Notes under the pieces: generated by a model
Databases searched by the model: none
What the model saw: only the letters and a program-made list of their open reading frames with translations
Told to the model about the DNA's origin: nothing
Translations under genes and position numbers: made by a program
Assembly (NCBI GenBank): GCA_022710585.1
Contig: JAKLGV010000011.1
Span: 34,148-98,147 of the forward strand
DNA length: 64,000 bases
Direction: 5' to 3'
DNA from: Deltaproteobacteria bacterium
GTDB taxonomy: Bacteria; Desulfobacterota; Syntrophia; Syntrophales; Smithellaceae
Shown: piece by piece, positions 56,434 to 64,000 of the stretch
Position numbering within the stretch: position 1 is the first letter of the stretch
How the letters are laid out: the number at the start of each line of letters is the position of its first letter

Positions 56434-57756
56434 TCAATCCAGATTTTGATCGGCGATCCATTCATTGAGAGAGAGCAAAGCCTTTTGAACAATGAAAGCG
56501 TTTCGCTCTTTCTTTTTGACCTTGCCTGCCGGAGAAGAAGAAAGCAGGCCGAAGTTGATATTCATCGGCTGGAAACTATCCGCGTTTTCAGGTGCCGTGA
56601 CATAGTGCAGTAAAGAGCCCAGTGCCGTTTGAACCGGGGGCGGGTCAAGCTTTCTTTCCTCCAGCCTCAGCGCGGCGTTCAGTCCGGCCAGCAGTCCTGA
56701 CGCGGCGGATTCCGTGTAGCCCTCAACGCCCGTCATCTGTCCGGCAAAGAAAATATCTTCATTTTCTTTCATCTGCAGGGAAGGCAGCAGGAGGGAAGGG
56801 GAGTGGATAAACGTATTGCGGTGGATGCTGCCGTAGCGGGCAAACTCAGCGTTTTCCAGGCCGGGAATCATCCGGAAAACCCGCCGCTGTTCCGGCCAGG
56901 TCAGCTTGGTCTGAAAGCCGACCATATTAAAAAGCGTGCCGGCGGCATTTTCCCGGCGCAGTTGAACGACCGCATAGGGGAATTTTCCCGTTCGGGGATC
57001 GACAAGTCCGACGGGCTTCATCGGGCCGAAGGCCAGGCTTTTTTCGCCGCGCGCGGCCAGGACTTCCACCGGCAGACAGCTTTCAAAATGGCGGACGTCT
57101 TCAAACGGCTTGGCGGCCACTTTTTCCCCGCCGAGCAATTCCTGGCGCAGACGTTCATATTCTTCCCGGTTCAATGGACAGTTCAGATAATCGGGAGTGC
57201 CTTTATCATAGCGCGATGCCCAGAAAACCCTGTCCATATTGATAGAGTCGGCTTCGATGATCGGTGCGATGGCGTCATAGAAGTATAAATAGGAGCTGTC
57301 CAGCAGCCTCGCAATGTCCTGTGCCAGCGCGTCGGATGTGAGCGGGCCGGTGGCCAGGATTGTCAGGGAATCCCGCGGGACGGAGGTTACTTCCAGACGG
57401 CTCAGCGTGAAATTTTTCTGTTGTTGGAGTTCGGTTTCCACGTCATGGGCGAATTGCAGACGGTCCACAGCAAGCGCGGAACCGGCGGCCACTGCCGTGC
57501 GATCCGCGGCGGTGATGATTAAGGAGTGCAGGCGGCGCATTTCCTCTTTGAGCAGGCCGGACGCATTATCAAGACTGTTGGATTTAAGTGAATTGCTGCA
57601 GACCAGCTCCGCCAGACTGTCCATTTTATGGGCGGGAGAAAATCTTTGCGGCTTCATTTCATAGAGATGAACGCTGTGGCCGCGCCGCAGGAGCTGCCAG
57701 GCAGCTTCACAGCCGGCCAGGCCGCCGCCGATAATCGTGACCGGCTCTGTCTTCAT
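56434..57756 (-). CDS. trmFO: tRNA m5U54 methyltransferase (folate/FAD-dependent) TrmFO
   Basis: Makes ribothymidine at position 54 of tRNA using methylenetetrahydrofolate and FAD. The 440 residues match the family. The FAD motif is [12 protein letters not shown] (about 8-19). The catalytic Cys region is [14 protein letters not shown] (Cys53). The second conserved Cys is in HFESCLPVE, and the C-terminal FAD part shows [17 protein letters not shown]. Its ATG overlaps the topA stop (ATGA), so it is coupled to topA. Confidence 0.96.
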   Translation of the reverse strand: MKTEPVTIIGGGLAGCEAAWQLLRRGHSVHLYEMKPQRFSPAHKMDSLAELVCSNSLKSNSLDNASGLLKEEMRRLHSLIITAADRTAVAAGSALAVDRLQFAHDVETELQQQKNFTLSRLEVTSVPRDSLTILATGPLTSDALAQDIARLLDSSYLYFYDAIAPIIEADSINMDRVFWASRYDKGTPDYLNCPLNREEYERLRQELLGGEKVAAKPFEDVRHFESCLPVEVLAARGEKSLAFGPMKPVGLVDPRTGKFPYAVVQLRRENAAGTLFNMVGFQTKLTWPEQRRVFRMIPGLENAEFARYGSIHRNTFIHSPSLLLPSLQMKENEDIFFAGQMTGVEGYTESAASGLLAGLNAALRLEERKLDPPPVQTALGSLLHYVTAPENADSFQPMNINFGLLSSSPAGKVKKKERNAFIVQKALLSLNEWIADQNLD

Positions 57757-60080
57757 TCGCCTGTTTTATTCTTGGCCATTTTTTTGATGTTTTTGCATCC
57801 GGGGTAGCCGGTGCAACCCAGGAACTGGCCGAAGCGGCCGCGCTTGATGGCCATGGGCTTGCCGCACAGCTCGCAGGTTTCATCAGACAGGACCGGTTCA
57901 GCTTTGGTTACTTTGCCGTCCTTGCCCATCTTCTTGATGTTCTTGCATTCCGGATAGCCGGTGCAGCCCAGGAACTGGCCGAAGCGGCCGCGTTTGATGG
58001 CCATGGGTTTTCCGCACAGCTCACATTTTTCGTCGGTGGTCGGCGCTTCCTGAACGACAATCTCGCCGTTCTCGTTTTTCGTCGCGTTCATGGTATTTTT
58101 ACATTCGGGATAGCCCGAACAGGCCAGGAACTGGCCGAAGCGGCCCTCTTTGACAATCATCGGTTTGCCGCATTTATTGCATTTGATATCGGTTGTTTGC
58201 GCTTCCACGTGTTTTACCTTTCCGTTTTCGTCATGAGTGAAGTTCATGGTGTTTTTGCATTTGGGATAGTTGGAGCAGCAGAGGAATTTCCCGTTTTTCC
58301 CCCACTTGATGACCATCGGCGAATCGCATTTTTCGCAGACCAGATCGGTCGGCGTTTCCTTCGTCTTGACGTTTTCCATGTCCGTCTTGGCTTTTTTTAG
58401 CTCCGCGTCAAAGAGCGCGTAAAAATCCTTGAGCGTCTCCACCCGTTTGCTCTCGCCGCTTTCAATCGCGTCGAGTTTGTTTTCCATATCCGCGGTAAAC
58501 GCCAGATCCAGAATCGACGGGAAGCTCGTGACCAGAAGCCGGGTCACCGTCATGCCCAGTTCCGACGGATAAAATTTTCCCTTTTCCAGACGGACGTATT
58601 CGCGATCCTGAATGGTGGAGAGAATCGTCGCGTAAGTGCTGGGGCGGCCGATGCCCTTTTCCTCCAGTTCGCGCACCAGCGAAGCTTCCGAAAACCGCGG
58701 CGGCGGCTGCGTGAATTTCTGTTCCGTGTTCAGGTTGAGCAGCCGGACCGTTTCTTTTTCGCTGATGTCCGGCAGAAGCTTATCGCCGCCGTTTTCCTCA
58801 TCCTTCTCATCCTTGCCTTCCGTATAGACAATCGTAAAGCCGGGGAATTTCATGACCTGGCCCTGCGCGCGGAAGACGCAATTGGCGCCCGCGATGTCGA
58901 TCGTCGTCTGATCCAGAATGGCGGGATTCATCTGGCTGGCGACAAAGCGGTTCCAGATCAACTGATAAAGCTTGAATTGATCGGGCGTCAGATAGCCCTT
59001 GATGTCTTTGGGATTGTAGGCCATTCGCGAGGGGCGAATCGCCTCGTGGGCATCCTGCGCTTTCTGCGCGTTTTTGTAAAAATGCGGTTTGTGCGGCAGA
59101 TAATCAGCGGAATAGTTATCCTTGATGTAATCGCGCACTTCTTTGAGCGCTTCCTCGGCGATCCGGAAGGAGTCGGTTCTCATATACGTAATCAGACCGA
59201 TAGAGCCTTCCTGGCCCAGTTCAATGCCTTCATATAATTTCTGGGCGATCATCATCGTCTTCTTGGCGGAGAAGCGCAGCCAGCGGGAAGCTTCCTGCTG
59301 CAGCTTGCTGGTGGTGAAGGGCGGTGGAGCGGAACGCTTGACCGCTTTTTTCTCCAGCTTCTCGACGACAAAATCCGCCTGCCTGATCTCGGCGGCCAGT
59401 TTCGCGGCCTGCTCGCCGTCGCTGACCTTTGCTTTTTTGCCGTCTATTTTAATCAGCTTTGCTTCAAAAGGCGGAGGATTTTTCCCCTCGAACTGCGCGA
59501 TGAGATTCCAGTATTCTTCCGGAACGAACTTGTTGATTTCTTCTTCCCGGTCACAGATCATCCGCACGGCGACGGACTGCACACGGCCGGCGCTCAGACC
59601 CCGTTTGACCTTGTCCCATAAGACCGGGCTGATCTGATAGCCCACCAGGCGGTCCAGAATACGTCGCGTCTGCTGCGCTTCATATTTGTTTTCATCAAGC
59701 GTCAGCGGATGGTTGATGGCTTCCGTGACCGTGGCTTTTGTCAGGTCGTTAAACAGAACACGATAGACATTTTTATTTTTAGTGTTGATGACCTCCGCGA
59801 TATGCCAGGCAATCGCTTCCCCTTCGCGGTCGGGGTCGGGCGCCAGGTAGATATTTTCCGCATTTTTGGCCGCTTTTTTCAGATCATCAATGGTTTTCTT
59901 TTTGGCGTCGATAACATTGTAGGTCGGTTCGAAATCCTTTTCCAGATCAATGCCCAGTTTGCTTTTGGGCAGATCCTTGATATGGCCCATCGAAGCCACG
60001 GCGTTGAAGTCGCTGCCGAGAAATTTTTTAATCGTTTTAACTTTCGTGGGAGATTCCACAATCACCAGGGAATTCGCCAT
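57753..60080 (-). CDS. topA: DNA topoisomerase I with four C-terminal zinc ribbons
   Basis: Type IA topoisomerase that relaxes negative supercoils. It has 775 residues. The TOPRIM domain has [13 protein letters not shown] and the DxDxE-type DPDREGEA (81-88). The nucleophile is Tyr299 in ITYMRTDS. Four C4 zinc ribbons begin at about 582, 634, 686 and 736. The last two are nearly identical over 32 residues and 50 residues apart, pointing to a recent internal duplication. It lies between dprA and trmFO, an order common in many bacteria. Confidence 0.96.
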   Translation of the reverse strand: MANSLVIVESPTKVKTIKKFLGSDFNAVASMGHIKDLPKSKLGIDLEKDFEPTYNVIDAKKKTIDDLKKAAKNAENIYLAPDPDREGEAIAWHIAEVINTKNKNVYRVLFNDLTKATVTEAINHPLTLDENKYEAQQTRRILDRLVGYQISPVLWDKVKRGLSAGRVQSVAVRMICDREEEINKFVPEEYWNLIAQFEGKNPPPFEAKLIKIDGKKAKVSDGEQAAKLAAEIRQADFVVEKLEKKAVKRSAPPPFTTSKLQQEASRWLRFSAKKTMMIAQKLYEGIELGQEGSIGLITYMRTDSFRIAEEALKEVRDYIKDNYSADYLPHKPHFYKNAQKAQDAHEAIRPSRMAYNPKDIKGYLTPDQFKLYQLIWNRFVASQMNPAILDQTTIDIAGANCVFRAQGQVMKFPGFTIVYTEGKDEKDEENGGDKLLPDISEKETVRLLNLNTEQKFTQPPPRFSEASLVRELEEKGIGRPSTYATILSTIQDREYVRLEKGKFYPSELGMTVTRLLVTSFPSILDLAFTADMENKLDAIESGESKRVETLKDFYALFDAELKKAKTDMENVKTKETPTDLVCEKCDSPMVIKWGKNGKFLCCSNYPKCKNTMNFTHDENGKVKHVEAQTTDIKCNKCGKPMIVKEGRFGQFLACSGYPECKNTMNATKNENGEIVVQEAPTTDEKCELCGKPMAIKRGRFGQFLGCTGYPECKNIKKMGKDGKVTKAEPVLSDETCELCGKPMAIKRGRFGQFLGCTGYPGCKNIKKMAKNKTGE

Positions 60081-60157
60081 AACATCCTTTCCTTTTACAC
60101 ATAAAAAATCAAATTTTGCCGCCCCTATAAATGGAAGATCACATTTTGTAAAGAAAT

Positions 60158-61312
60158 TTATTTTTTCACCGAAAAGAATTTCCCGGGATGCTGCTCGATT
60201 AAGCCCTTCAATTCCATCTTTGTCAGCGAGCTCAAAATATTGGCGGAAGGCAATCCGGTAGCGGCAATCAGATCATCAATATGGATGCGTCCCGGCATGA
60301 CGGCGTCGAATATTTTCTTTTCCAGACCCTCCGGAGGATCCGCGGTTTTCCGCGGAGCGGTTGGGGCGCCTGAGGTACCTGAGGCACCGGGGGCGTCGAG
60401 GGGATCGGCGGCGCGGTTTTGTGAAAGGGGCTGTTCAATCTGAGGCGCGATCTCCTCCAGAATGTCATCCGCGCTTTCAATAAGCTTCGCGCCCTGTTTA
60501 ATCAGTTTATTGGTGCCGCGGGAACCGGCGGAATCAATGCTTCCCGGCACGGCAAAAACTTCCCGTCCCTGTTCCAGCGCCAGACGCGCCGTAATCAACG
60601 AACCGCTTTTTTCGCCCGCCTCCACGATGACCACGCCGTAGGACATGCCGCTGATAATGCGGTTGCGGGCCGGGAAATTGGGGGAGAGCGGCGGCGTTCC
60701 CAGAGGAAATTCGGAAACAACGGCGCCGTTCTCAACAATTTCCTCAAACAGCTTTTTGTTTTCCGGCGGATAAATCACGTCTAGCCCGCTGCCCAGAACC
60801 GCTATCGTCCGGCCGCGCGCGCTGATCGCTCCCCGGTGCGCCGCCGAATCGATGCCCCGGGCCATCCCGCTGACCACCGTCGCGCCCTTAAACGCCAGCT
60901 CGCGGCTGAGCTTTTCAGTCGTGTATTTGCCGTAGGCGCTGGCCGCTCTGGATCCCACCATGGCGATGTTGATGTCATCGGCCGTCAGTTTTCCGCGCAC
61001 ATATATATAAGGAGGGCGGTCATAGACATTCAGCAGTTTTTGAGGATACAGAGCGTCCCGGCAGGTGACGATAGCGACCTTCTTTTTATCCAGAAGCTCG
61101 AGCTCCGCCTGAACTTTCGGCCAGTCCTGAAAATGGACAATAGCTTCGGCGATTTTTCCGGAAACGCCTTTGATTTCCTTCAATTCCGCGACCGGCGCGC
61201 CGAAAATGGCCGGCACAGACCCAAACCCTTCCAGCAGCGCGGCGAAAGTCACATGGCCTACGCCGAGAACCGATTTGAGCGCGATCCAGTATTTTAAATT
61301 ATCTGCGTTCAT
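60158..61312 (-). CDS. dprA: DNA processing protein DprA
   Basis: Loads RecA on incoming single-stranded DNA during transformation. It is also widespread in non-competent bacteria. It has 384 residues. An N-terminal helix-hairpin-helix/SAM-like part (about 1-70) precedes the Rossmann core with AMVGSRAAS, VSGMARGIDSAAHRGA, AVLGSGLDVIYP and GEKSGSLITARLALEQGR. A low-complexity Ala/Pro linker (about 300-330) joins a C-terminal winged helix. It is the first gene of dprA-topA-trmFO. Confidence 0.95.
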   Translation of the reverse strand: MNADNLKYWIALKSVLGVGHVTFAALLEGFGSVPAIFGAPVAELKEIKGVSGKIAEAIVHFQDWPKVQAELELLDKKKVAIVTCRDALYPQKLLNVYDRPPYIYVRGKLTADDINIAMVGSRAASAYGKYTTEKLSRELAFKGATVVSGMARGIDSAAHRGAISARGRTIAVLGSGLDVIYPPENKKLFEEIVENGAVVSEFPLGTPPLSPNFPARNRIISGMSYGVVIVEAGEKSGSLITARLALEQGREVFAVPGSIDSAGSRGTNKLIKQGAKLIESADDILEEIAPQIEQPLSQNRAADPLDAPGASGTSGAPTAPRKTADPPEGLEKKIFDAVMPGRIHIDDLIAATGLPSANILSSLTKMELKGLIEQHPGKFFSVKK

Positions 61313-61325
61313 AATTTTTCAGCAA

Positions 61326-61353
61326 ACTACATCTTGTTGAAACAGCGTGTCAA
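61326..61353 (-). promoter_or_regulatory. Possible promoter of dprA-topA-trmFO
   Basis: On the minus strand, TTGACA (61348-61353) is followed after 16 nt by TGTAGT (61326-61331). The -35 is perfect and the -10 imperfect. It would give a very short leader of about 7 nt before the dprA ATG at 61312, so the match may be fortuitous. Confidence 0.4.
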
Positions 61354-61443
61354 GTTTTTTAAGCGGAAAATGTAAGATCGTGAAAACAGTTGCTTAAATT
61401 TAATCTTTACGTTAGGAAACCATCAAAATTCTAAGAGGTCATT

Positions 61444-63171
61444 ATGTCCCGGATCAAACAAATCCTTATCGCCGTTGCGGCCATGTTGTTCATTTTCTCA
61501 TTCACCGGCTTTGCACAAAACCCCGCCCAGCCGGGAAAAACCGTTCCCGCCGCCAAACCCAAGGTTCAGAAAAAAGCCGTCAAAGAAGTGAAAAAGCCGC
61601 AGCCGGCTCTGATGATCACGCCTGCTGAAATGAAGCTCGGGCTGATTACCTTTGACAAAGCCGGCGAAGGCACGATTGCCTTGAAAAACGCCAGAGCCGA
61701 CAGGATGGTCTGGTCCACGCAGGGGCCCGAGGGATGGGCAAAGGCCGAAGAACAGCAGTTATCCGGCGTGCTGGAAAAAGAACCGGTAGATTTGCGCGTG
61801 GCCGTCCGGCTTTCGCCGAAAGAATTATTGAACCATGAAAACGGCAAAAAGAACGTTTACGCCGATGCGGAATTGATCCTTGAATCGGGAGACAAACAGC
61901 TCGTTTGCAAAAAAGAGCTGCCGGTGGGCGCTTATCATCAGGAAATCAAAATGAACTTTGACAACGAACAGACGAGCCTTTATGTTTCTTTCACTATCGC
62001 CTACACGCAGGAATCTTCCATGATCAGCTTAAATCCCCAGCGGCTGGATATGGGCATCATCCTGCCCGGAAAATCCGTATCCAAAAAAATTATCTTAACC
62101 AATGTCGGCAGGGAAATGCTGAAATGGTCTGTCGCCGCGCCCAGGCATGACGCCAATGGCGCTGCCTATCTTCCAAAAGGAAGATATTTATCCTTGATGA
62201 GCGGCGAACCCTCCGGTGGACCCTACAATGTTCCCCCGCATTTAAAAGACAGCGTCACCCTGACCGGAAAATGGACCAGCAGCAACGGCTATCCCGCCTG
62301 CGAAAAAGGCGCCAACAACATCAAAGTCAGCTTCATCGGAGCAGGCATCATTCTTTATCTTTCCAACCCTCCCGAGAAGGGCAACCTGACTGTATCGCTA
62401 AACGGCACCACGCTAAATAAAATTGAATTGTGGGAAGAGGTCAAACAGAACGCCGGAGAACTACTGGTAGCGCAAAACCTGACCTTCGGCAATCACGTTC
62501 TGACCATCAAAAGCCATGATACCCCGCTGGTTCTGGAAGGCGTGAGAGTTCTGGGCGTGGCGACATCTTTTTTTCCCGAAGGCAGCGTCAAAGTGTTTCC
62601 CAATTCCGGCGCGACCACCAGGCAATCCAATTACCTGACAGTTTCGTTAAATCCCACGCAAATGGCGCCCGGCTATTACGCGGATGAAATCCTGTTCACG
62701 ACCAATGGCGGCGATGTGATCGTCGAAGCTTTCGCGGAAGTTTTGCCCGAAAATATCACCAAAGTGATCGATGTTTACAGATACTTCAACGGCAATGATT
62801 ACCTTTACACGGCCGATCCCGTGGCGGACACGCAGCTCATCGTTCAGAATAGATATATAAAGGAAGGCATCGCTTTCCGCCTCTTTAAAGCCGATACGCC
62901 GGGAACAAAAACTTTCTACCGCTGGTACAATCCGCAGACGAAAAGCCATTTCTACCATTATCAGCCCACGGGCGGCGGCAAAGACCTGCGCGGCTATATG
63001 TCCGAAGGCGCCATCGGCAGCATCGCGACCTCAAAGCTCACCAATACCCGGGAGTTGTATCGCTGGTATAACACCGCGACAGGCCATTATTTTTACTCAA
63101 CCGATATACACGGCGGGAAAATAAACAAAAAAGTCTACAAATTTGAAGGCATAGCCGGATACGTCCGATAA
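61444..63171 (+). CDS. Secreted multidomain protein with DUF5648-type C-terminus
   Basis: A 575-residue exported protein of unknown function. The signal peptide has a hydrophobic stretch at about 7-22 (cleavage near GFAQ). A Lys/Pro-rich spacer follows. Two Ig-like or ASH-type segments open with ITPAEMKLGLITFDKAGEG and LNPQRLDMGIILPGK. The middle part (about 265-375) resembles a jelly-roll domain around TGKWTSSNGY. The last 130 residues carry repeats YRYFNGNDYLYT, FYRWYNPQTKSHFYHY and LYRWYNTATGHYFYST, the DUF5648 pattern seen on cell-surface and hydrolase-associated proteins. There is no visible catalytic site. Perhaps it binds carbohydrate. Confidence 0.8.
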   Translation: MSRIKQILIAVAAMLFIFSFTGFAQNPAQPGKTVPAAKPKVQKKAVKEVKKPQPALMITPAEMKLGLITFDKAGEGTIALKNARADRMVWSTQGPEGWAKAEEQQLSGVLEKEPVDLRVAVRLSPKELLNHENGKKNVYADAELILESGDKQLVCKKELPVGAYHQEIKMNFDNEQTSLYVSFTIAYTQESSMISLNPQRLDMGIILPGKSVSKKIILTNVGREMLKWSVAAPRHDANGAAYLPKGRYLSLMSGEPSGGPYNVPPHLKDSVTLTGKWTSSNGYPACEKGANNIKVSFIGAGIILYLSNPPEKGNLTVSLNGTTLNKIELWEEVKQNAGELLVAQNLTFGNHVLTIKSHDTPLVLEGVRVLGVATSFFPEGSVKVFPNSGATTRQSNYLTVSLNPTQMAPGYYADEILFTTNGGDVIVEAFAEVLPENITKVIDVYRYFNGNDYLYTADPVADTQLIVQNRYIKEGIAFRLFKADTPGTKTFYRWYNPQTKSHFYHYQPTGGGKDLRGYMSEGAIGSIATSKLTNTRELYRWYNTATGHYFYSTDIHGGKINKKVYKFEGIAGYVR

Positions 63172-63213
63172 TCGCCTGCGGCTGAAAAAAATCAGTCCGC
63201 CTGTCTTTTCATC

Positions 63214-63242
63214 TTGACAAAACAGGGAAGAGGGGCTATTAG
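63214..63242 (+). promoter_or_regulatory. Promoter of the tRNA cluster
   Basis: TTGACA (63214-63219) and TATTAG (63237-63242) are 17 nt apart. The first tRNA begins 31 nt after the -10. Confidence 0.78.
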
Positions 63243-63273
63243 GTCAAGTCTTTTTAAGGCACAGGTATACAAT

Positions 63274-63350
63274 GCGCCTGTAGCTCAGTTGGATAGAGCA
63301 ACGGACTTCTAATCCGTGGGCCGAGAGTTCGAATCCCTCCAGGCGCACCA
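63274..63350 (+). tRNA. tRNA-Arg (anticodon UCU)
   Basis: A complete cloverleaf. The acceptor GCGCCTG pairs with CAGGCGC, the D-arm starts TAGCTCAG, the anticodon loop CTTCTAA gives UCU (reads AGA/AGG), and the T-arm has GTTCGAATC. CCA is encoded. Length is 77 nt. Confidence 0.96.
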
Positions 63351-63360
63351 AAGCGAAAAT

Positions 63361-63438
63361 GGTGGGTGTAGCTCAATTGGTCAGAGTGCCGGGTTGTGGC
63401 CCCGGAGGTTGAGGGTTCAAGTCCCTTCACTCACCCCA
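63361..63438 (+). tRNA. tRNA-His (anticodon GUG)
   Basis: The acceptor GTGGGTG pairs with CACTCAC, and the anticodon loop TTGTGGC gives GUG. The extra G at position -1 (63361) opposite discriminator C73 is encoded, the identity element of bacterial tRNA-His. CCA is encoded. Confidence 0.96.
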
Positions 63439-63458
63439 TTTTCAATGGTTGGAAACGA

Positions 63459-63535
63459 GCGCCCGTAGCTCAGCTGGATAGAGTCGCAGACTTCGAATCT
63501 GTTGGTCGTAGGTTCGAATCCTACCGGGCGTGCCA
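63459..63535 (+). tRNA. tRNA-Arg (anticodon UCG)
   Basis: The acceptor GCGCCCG pairs with CGGGCGT (the first pair is a G-U wobble). The anticodon loop CTTCGAA gives UCG (reads CGA/CGG). The T-arm has GTTCGAATC, and CCA is encoded. It is 20 nt after tRNA-His. Confidence 0.94.
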
Positions 63536-63571
63536 GAATAAAGAGAAGGTTCTTTTCATCAACATACGTCA

Positions 63572-63647
63572 GGGCCCTTAGCTCAACTGGCAGAGCAAAT
63601 GACTCTTAATCATTAGGTTGTCGGTTCGATTCCGACAGGGCTCACCA
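63572..63647 (+). tRNA. tRNA-Lys (anticodon CUU)
   Basis: The acceptor GGGCCCT pairs with AGGGCTC, with one G-U. The anticodon loop CTCTTAA gives CUU (reads AAG only), and CCA is encoded. It is the last tRNA before a terminator. Confidence 0.95.
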
Positions 63648-63653
63648 AAAACA

Positions 63654-63688
63654 AAGGTATTTCGCGCAATTAGCGGGATGCCTTTTTT
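63654..63688 (+). terminator. Intrinsic terminator of the tRNA cluster
   Basis: A 12-bp RNA stem (63654-63665 with 63673-63684), containing three G-U pairs, closes a 7-nt loop and is followed by TTTTTT overlapping the stem end. It begins 7 nt after the tRNA-Lys CCA. Confidence 0.82.
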
Positions 63689-63873
63689 GTTGGTATTGAT
63701 AAAATAGCCAAAATAGTGACCACAAATGACCACACCCAATTTAGTTTTTTCCAAAATATTTTCCACATTGATTAATTCCTGAACCTCTTTCTGAAGGTTC
63801 ATCTTTGATAACAATATTATTAAAAAAAGAAAGGGCATACACAAAATCACCGTAACCACAATTATAATACCAT

Positions 63874-64000
63874 TGTCAATAGGCATTTAAAATAGACCCA
63901 GTATAGGCGTCCAAAACTGACCCACCCCTGAGTAAAAAATATATGTTTATAAAGACCTGTGTTTCATCCTCCAGCTTTCATTTCCTGTTTCTATGATTTC
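63874..64000 (-). mobile_element. End of an IS21-family insertion sequence, continues past the window
   Basis: From the right edge inward on the minus strand there are the last codons of an istB-like gene and then a non-coding tail. The tail contains two repeats of the type TGGGTCARTTTT (plus-strand positions 63889-63900 and 63913-63924), 24 nt apart. It ends TTGACA at about 63874. Repeated motifs at the tips and TG...CA termini are typical of IS21. The exact boundary is inferred and no target duplication can be checked. Confidence 0.65.
63947..64000 (-). CDS. istB: IstB-like helper ATPase of IS21 family, C-terminal end only
   Basis: The last 17 codons and stop of a gene entering from the right edge. 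It reads EIIETGNESWRMKHRSL, resembling the C-terminal end of IstB proteins (a short Ile-rich strand, then Gly-x-Ser-x-Arg-x-Lys). The stop is at 63947-63949. The rest of istB and istA would lie beyond 64000. Confidence 0.55.
   Translation of the reverse strand, partial: EIIETGNESWRMKHRSL

Noticed and set aside
63578..63886. 102-codon minus-strand frame after the tRNA cluster
   Set aside because: Its last third is antisense to tRNA-Lys and its start lies in the IS tip. The middle may be a relic of a membrane protein, but a real gene is not supported.

Overview
The window is bacterial chromosome from an anaerobic, Gram-negative-type organism. The best guess is a member of the former Deltaproteobacteria (Desulfobacterota, perhaps Syntrophales such as Smithella or Syntrophus). 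This rests on gene order and protein character (rubrerythrin, ferritin-like protein, polyferredoxin with a DUF362 partner, minimal SufCB, class II CCA/poly(A) polymerase family enzyme, short ThiC). No 16S gene is present, so the placement is an inference.

Region 1 (1-25600, + strand) is the transcription/translation supercluster: rplL (5' end cut by the window edge), rpoB, rpoC, rpsL, rpsG, tuf, then S10-spc-alpha gene order from rpsJ to rplQ, closed by a strong terminator. fusA is absent between rpsG and tuf, and adk is absent between secY and map. Many of these genes start with GTG or TTG. A perfect 17-bp hairpin lies between rpsJ and rplC.

Region 2 (25650-37030, + strand) is a phosphate locus. 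It runs: a small EF-Tu-domain-II-like protein, phoB, a Pho box, pstS, arsC (arsenate reductase), a universal stress protein, pit, pstC, pstA, pstB, a MITE-like palindromic element, phoU, phoR, and a lipoprotein 5'-nucleotidase with its own promoter and a terminator. PhoR/PhoB sense low phosphate, PhoB binds the Pho box, and PstSCAB and Pit import phosphate. ArsC would deal with arsenate entering by the same routes.

Region 3 (37060-49600) is mixed, mostly on the minus strand. It holds a DUF362 protein with a NapH-NapG-like fused polyferredoxin, an ABC-F ATPase (+), a rubrerythrin, Na/Pi cotransporter and ferritin-like group, a bile-acid-symporter-family transporter (+), a membrane NTF2-like protein, a dTDP-glucose 4,6-dehydratase, a two-gene SufC/SufB-like iron-sulfur assembly unit with a palindromic operator candidate, and a 43-residue histone-H1-like protein too short for routine gene calling.

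Region 4 (49770-61320, minus strand) contains thiN-thiD-thiC-cca-nlpC, tightly packed or overlapping, an extended nucleoside diphosphate kinase behind an attenuator-like leader, and dprA-topA-trmFO. One small lipoprotein gene lies on the plus strand between these groups.

Region 5 (61440-64000) has a secreted DUF5648-type protein, a four-gene tRNA cluster (Arg-UCU, His, Arg-UCG, Lys-CUU) with its own promoter and terminator, and at the right edge the end of an IS21-family element with the last codons of an istB-like gene. Membrane segments and promoters were judged by eye. No database search was run.
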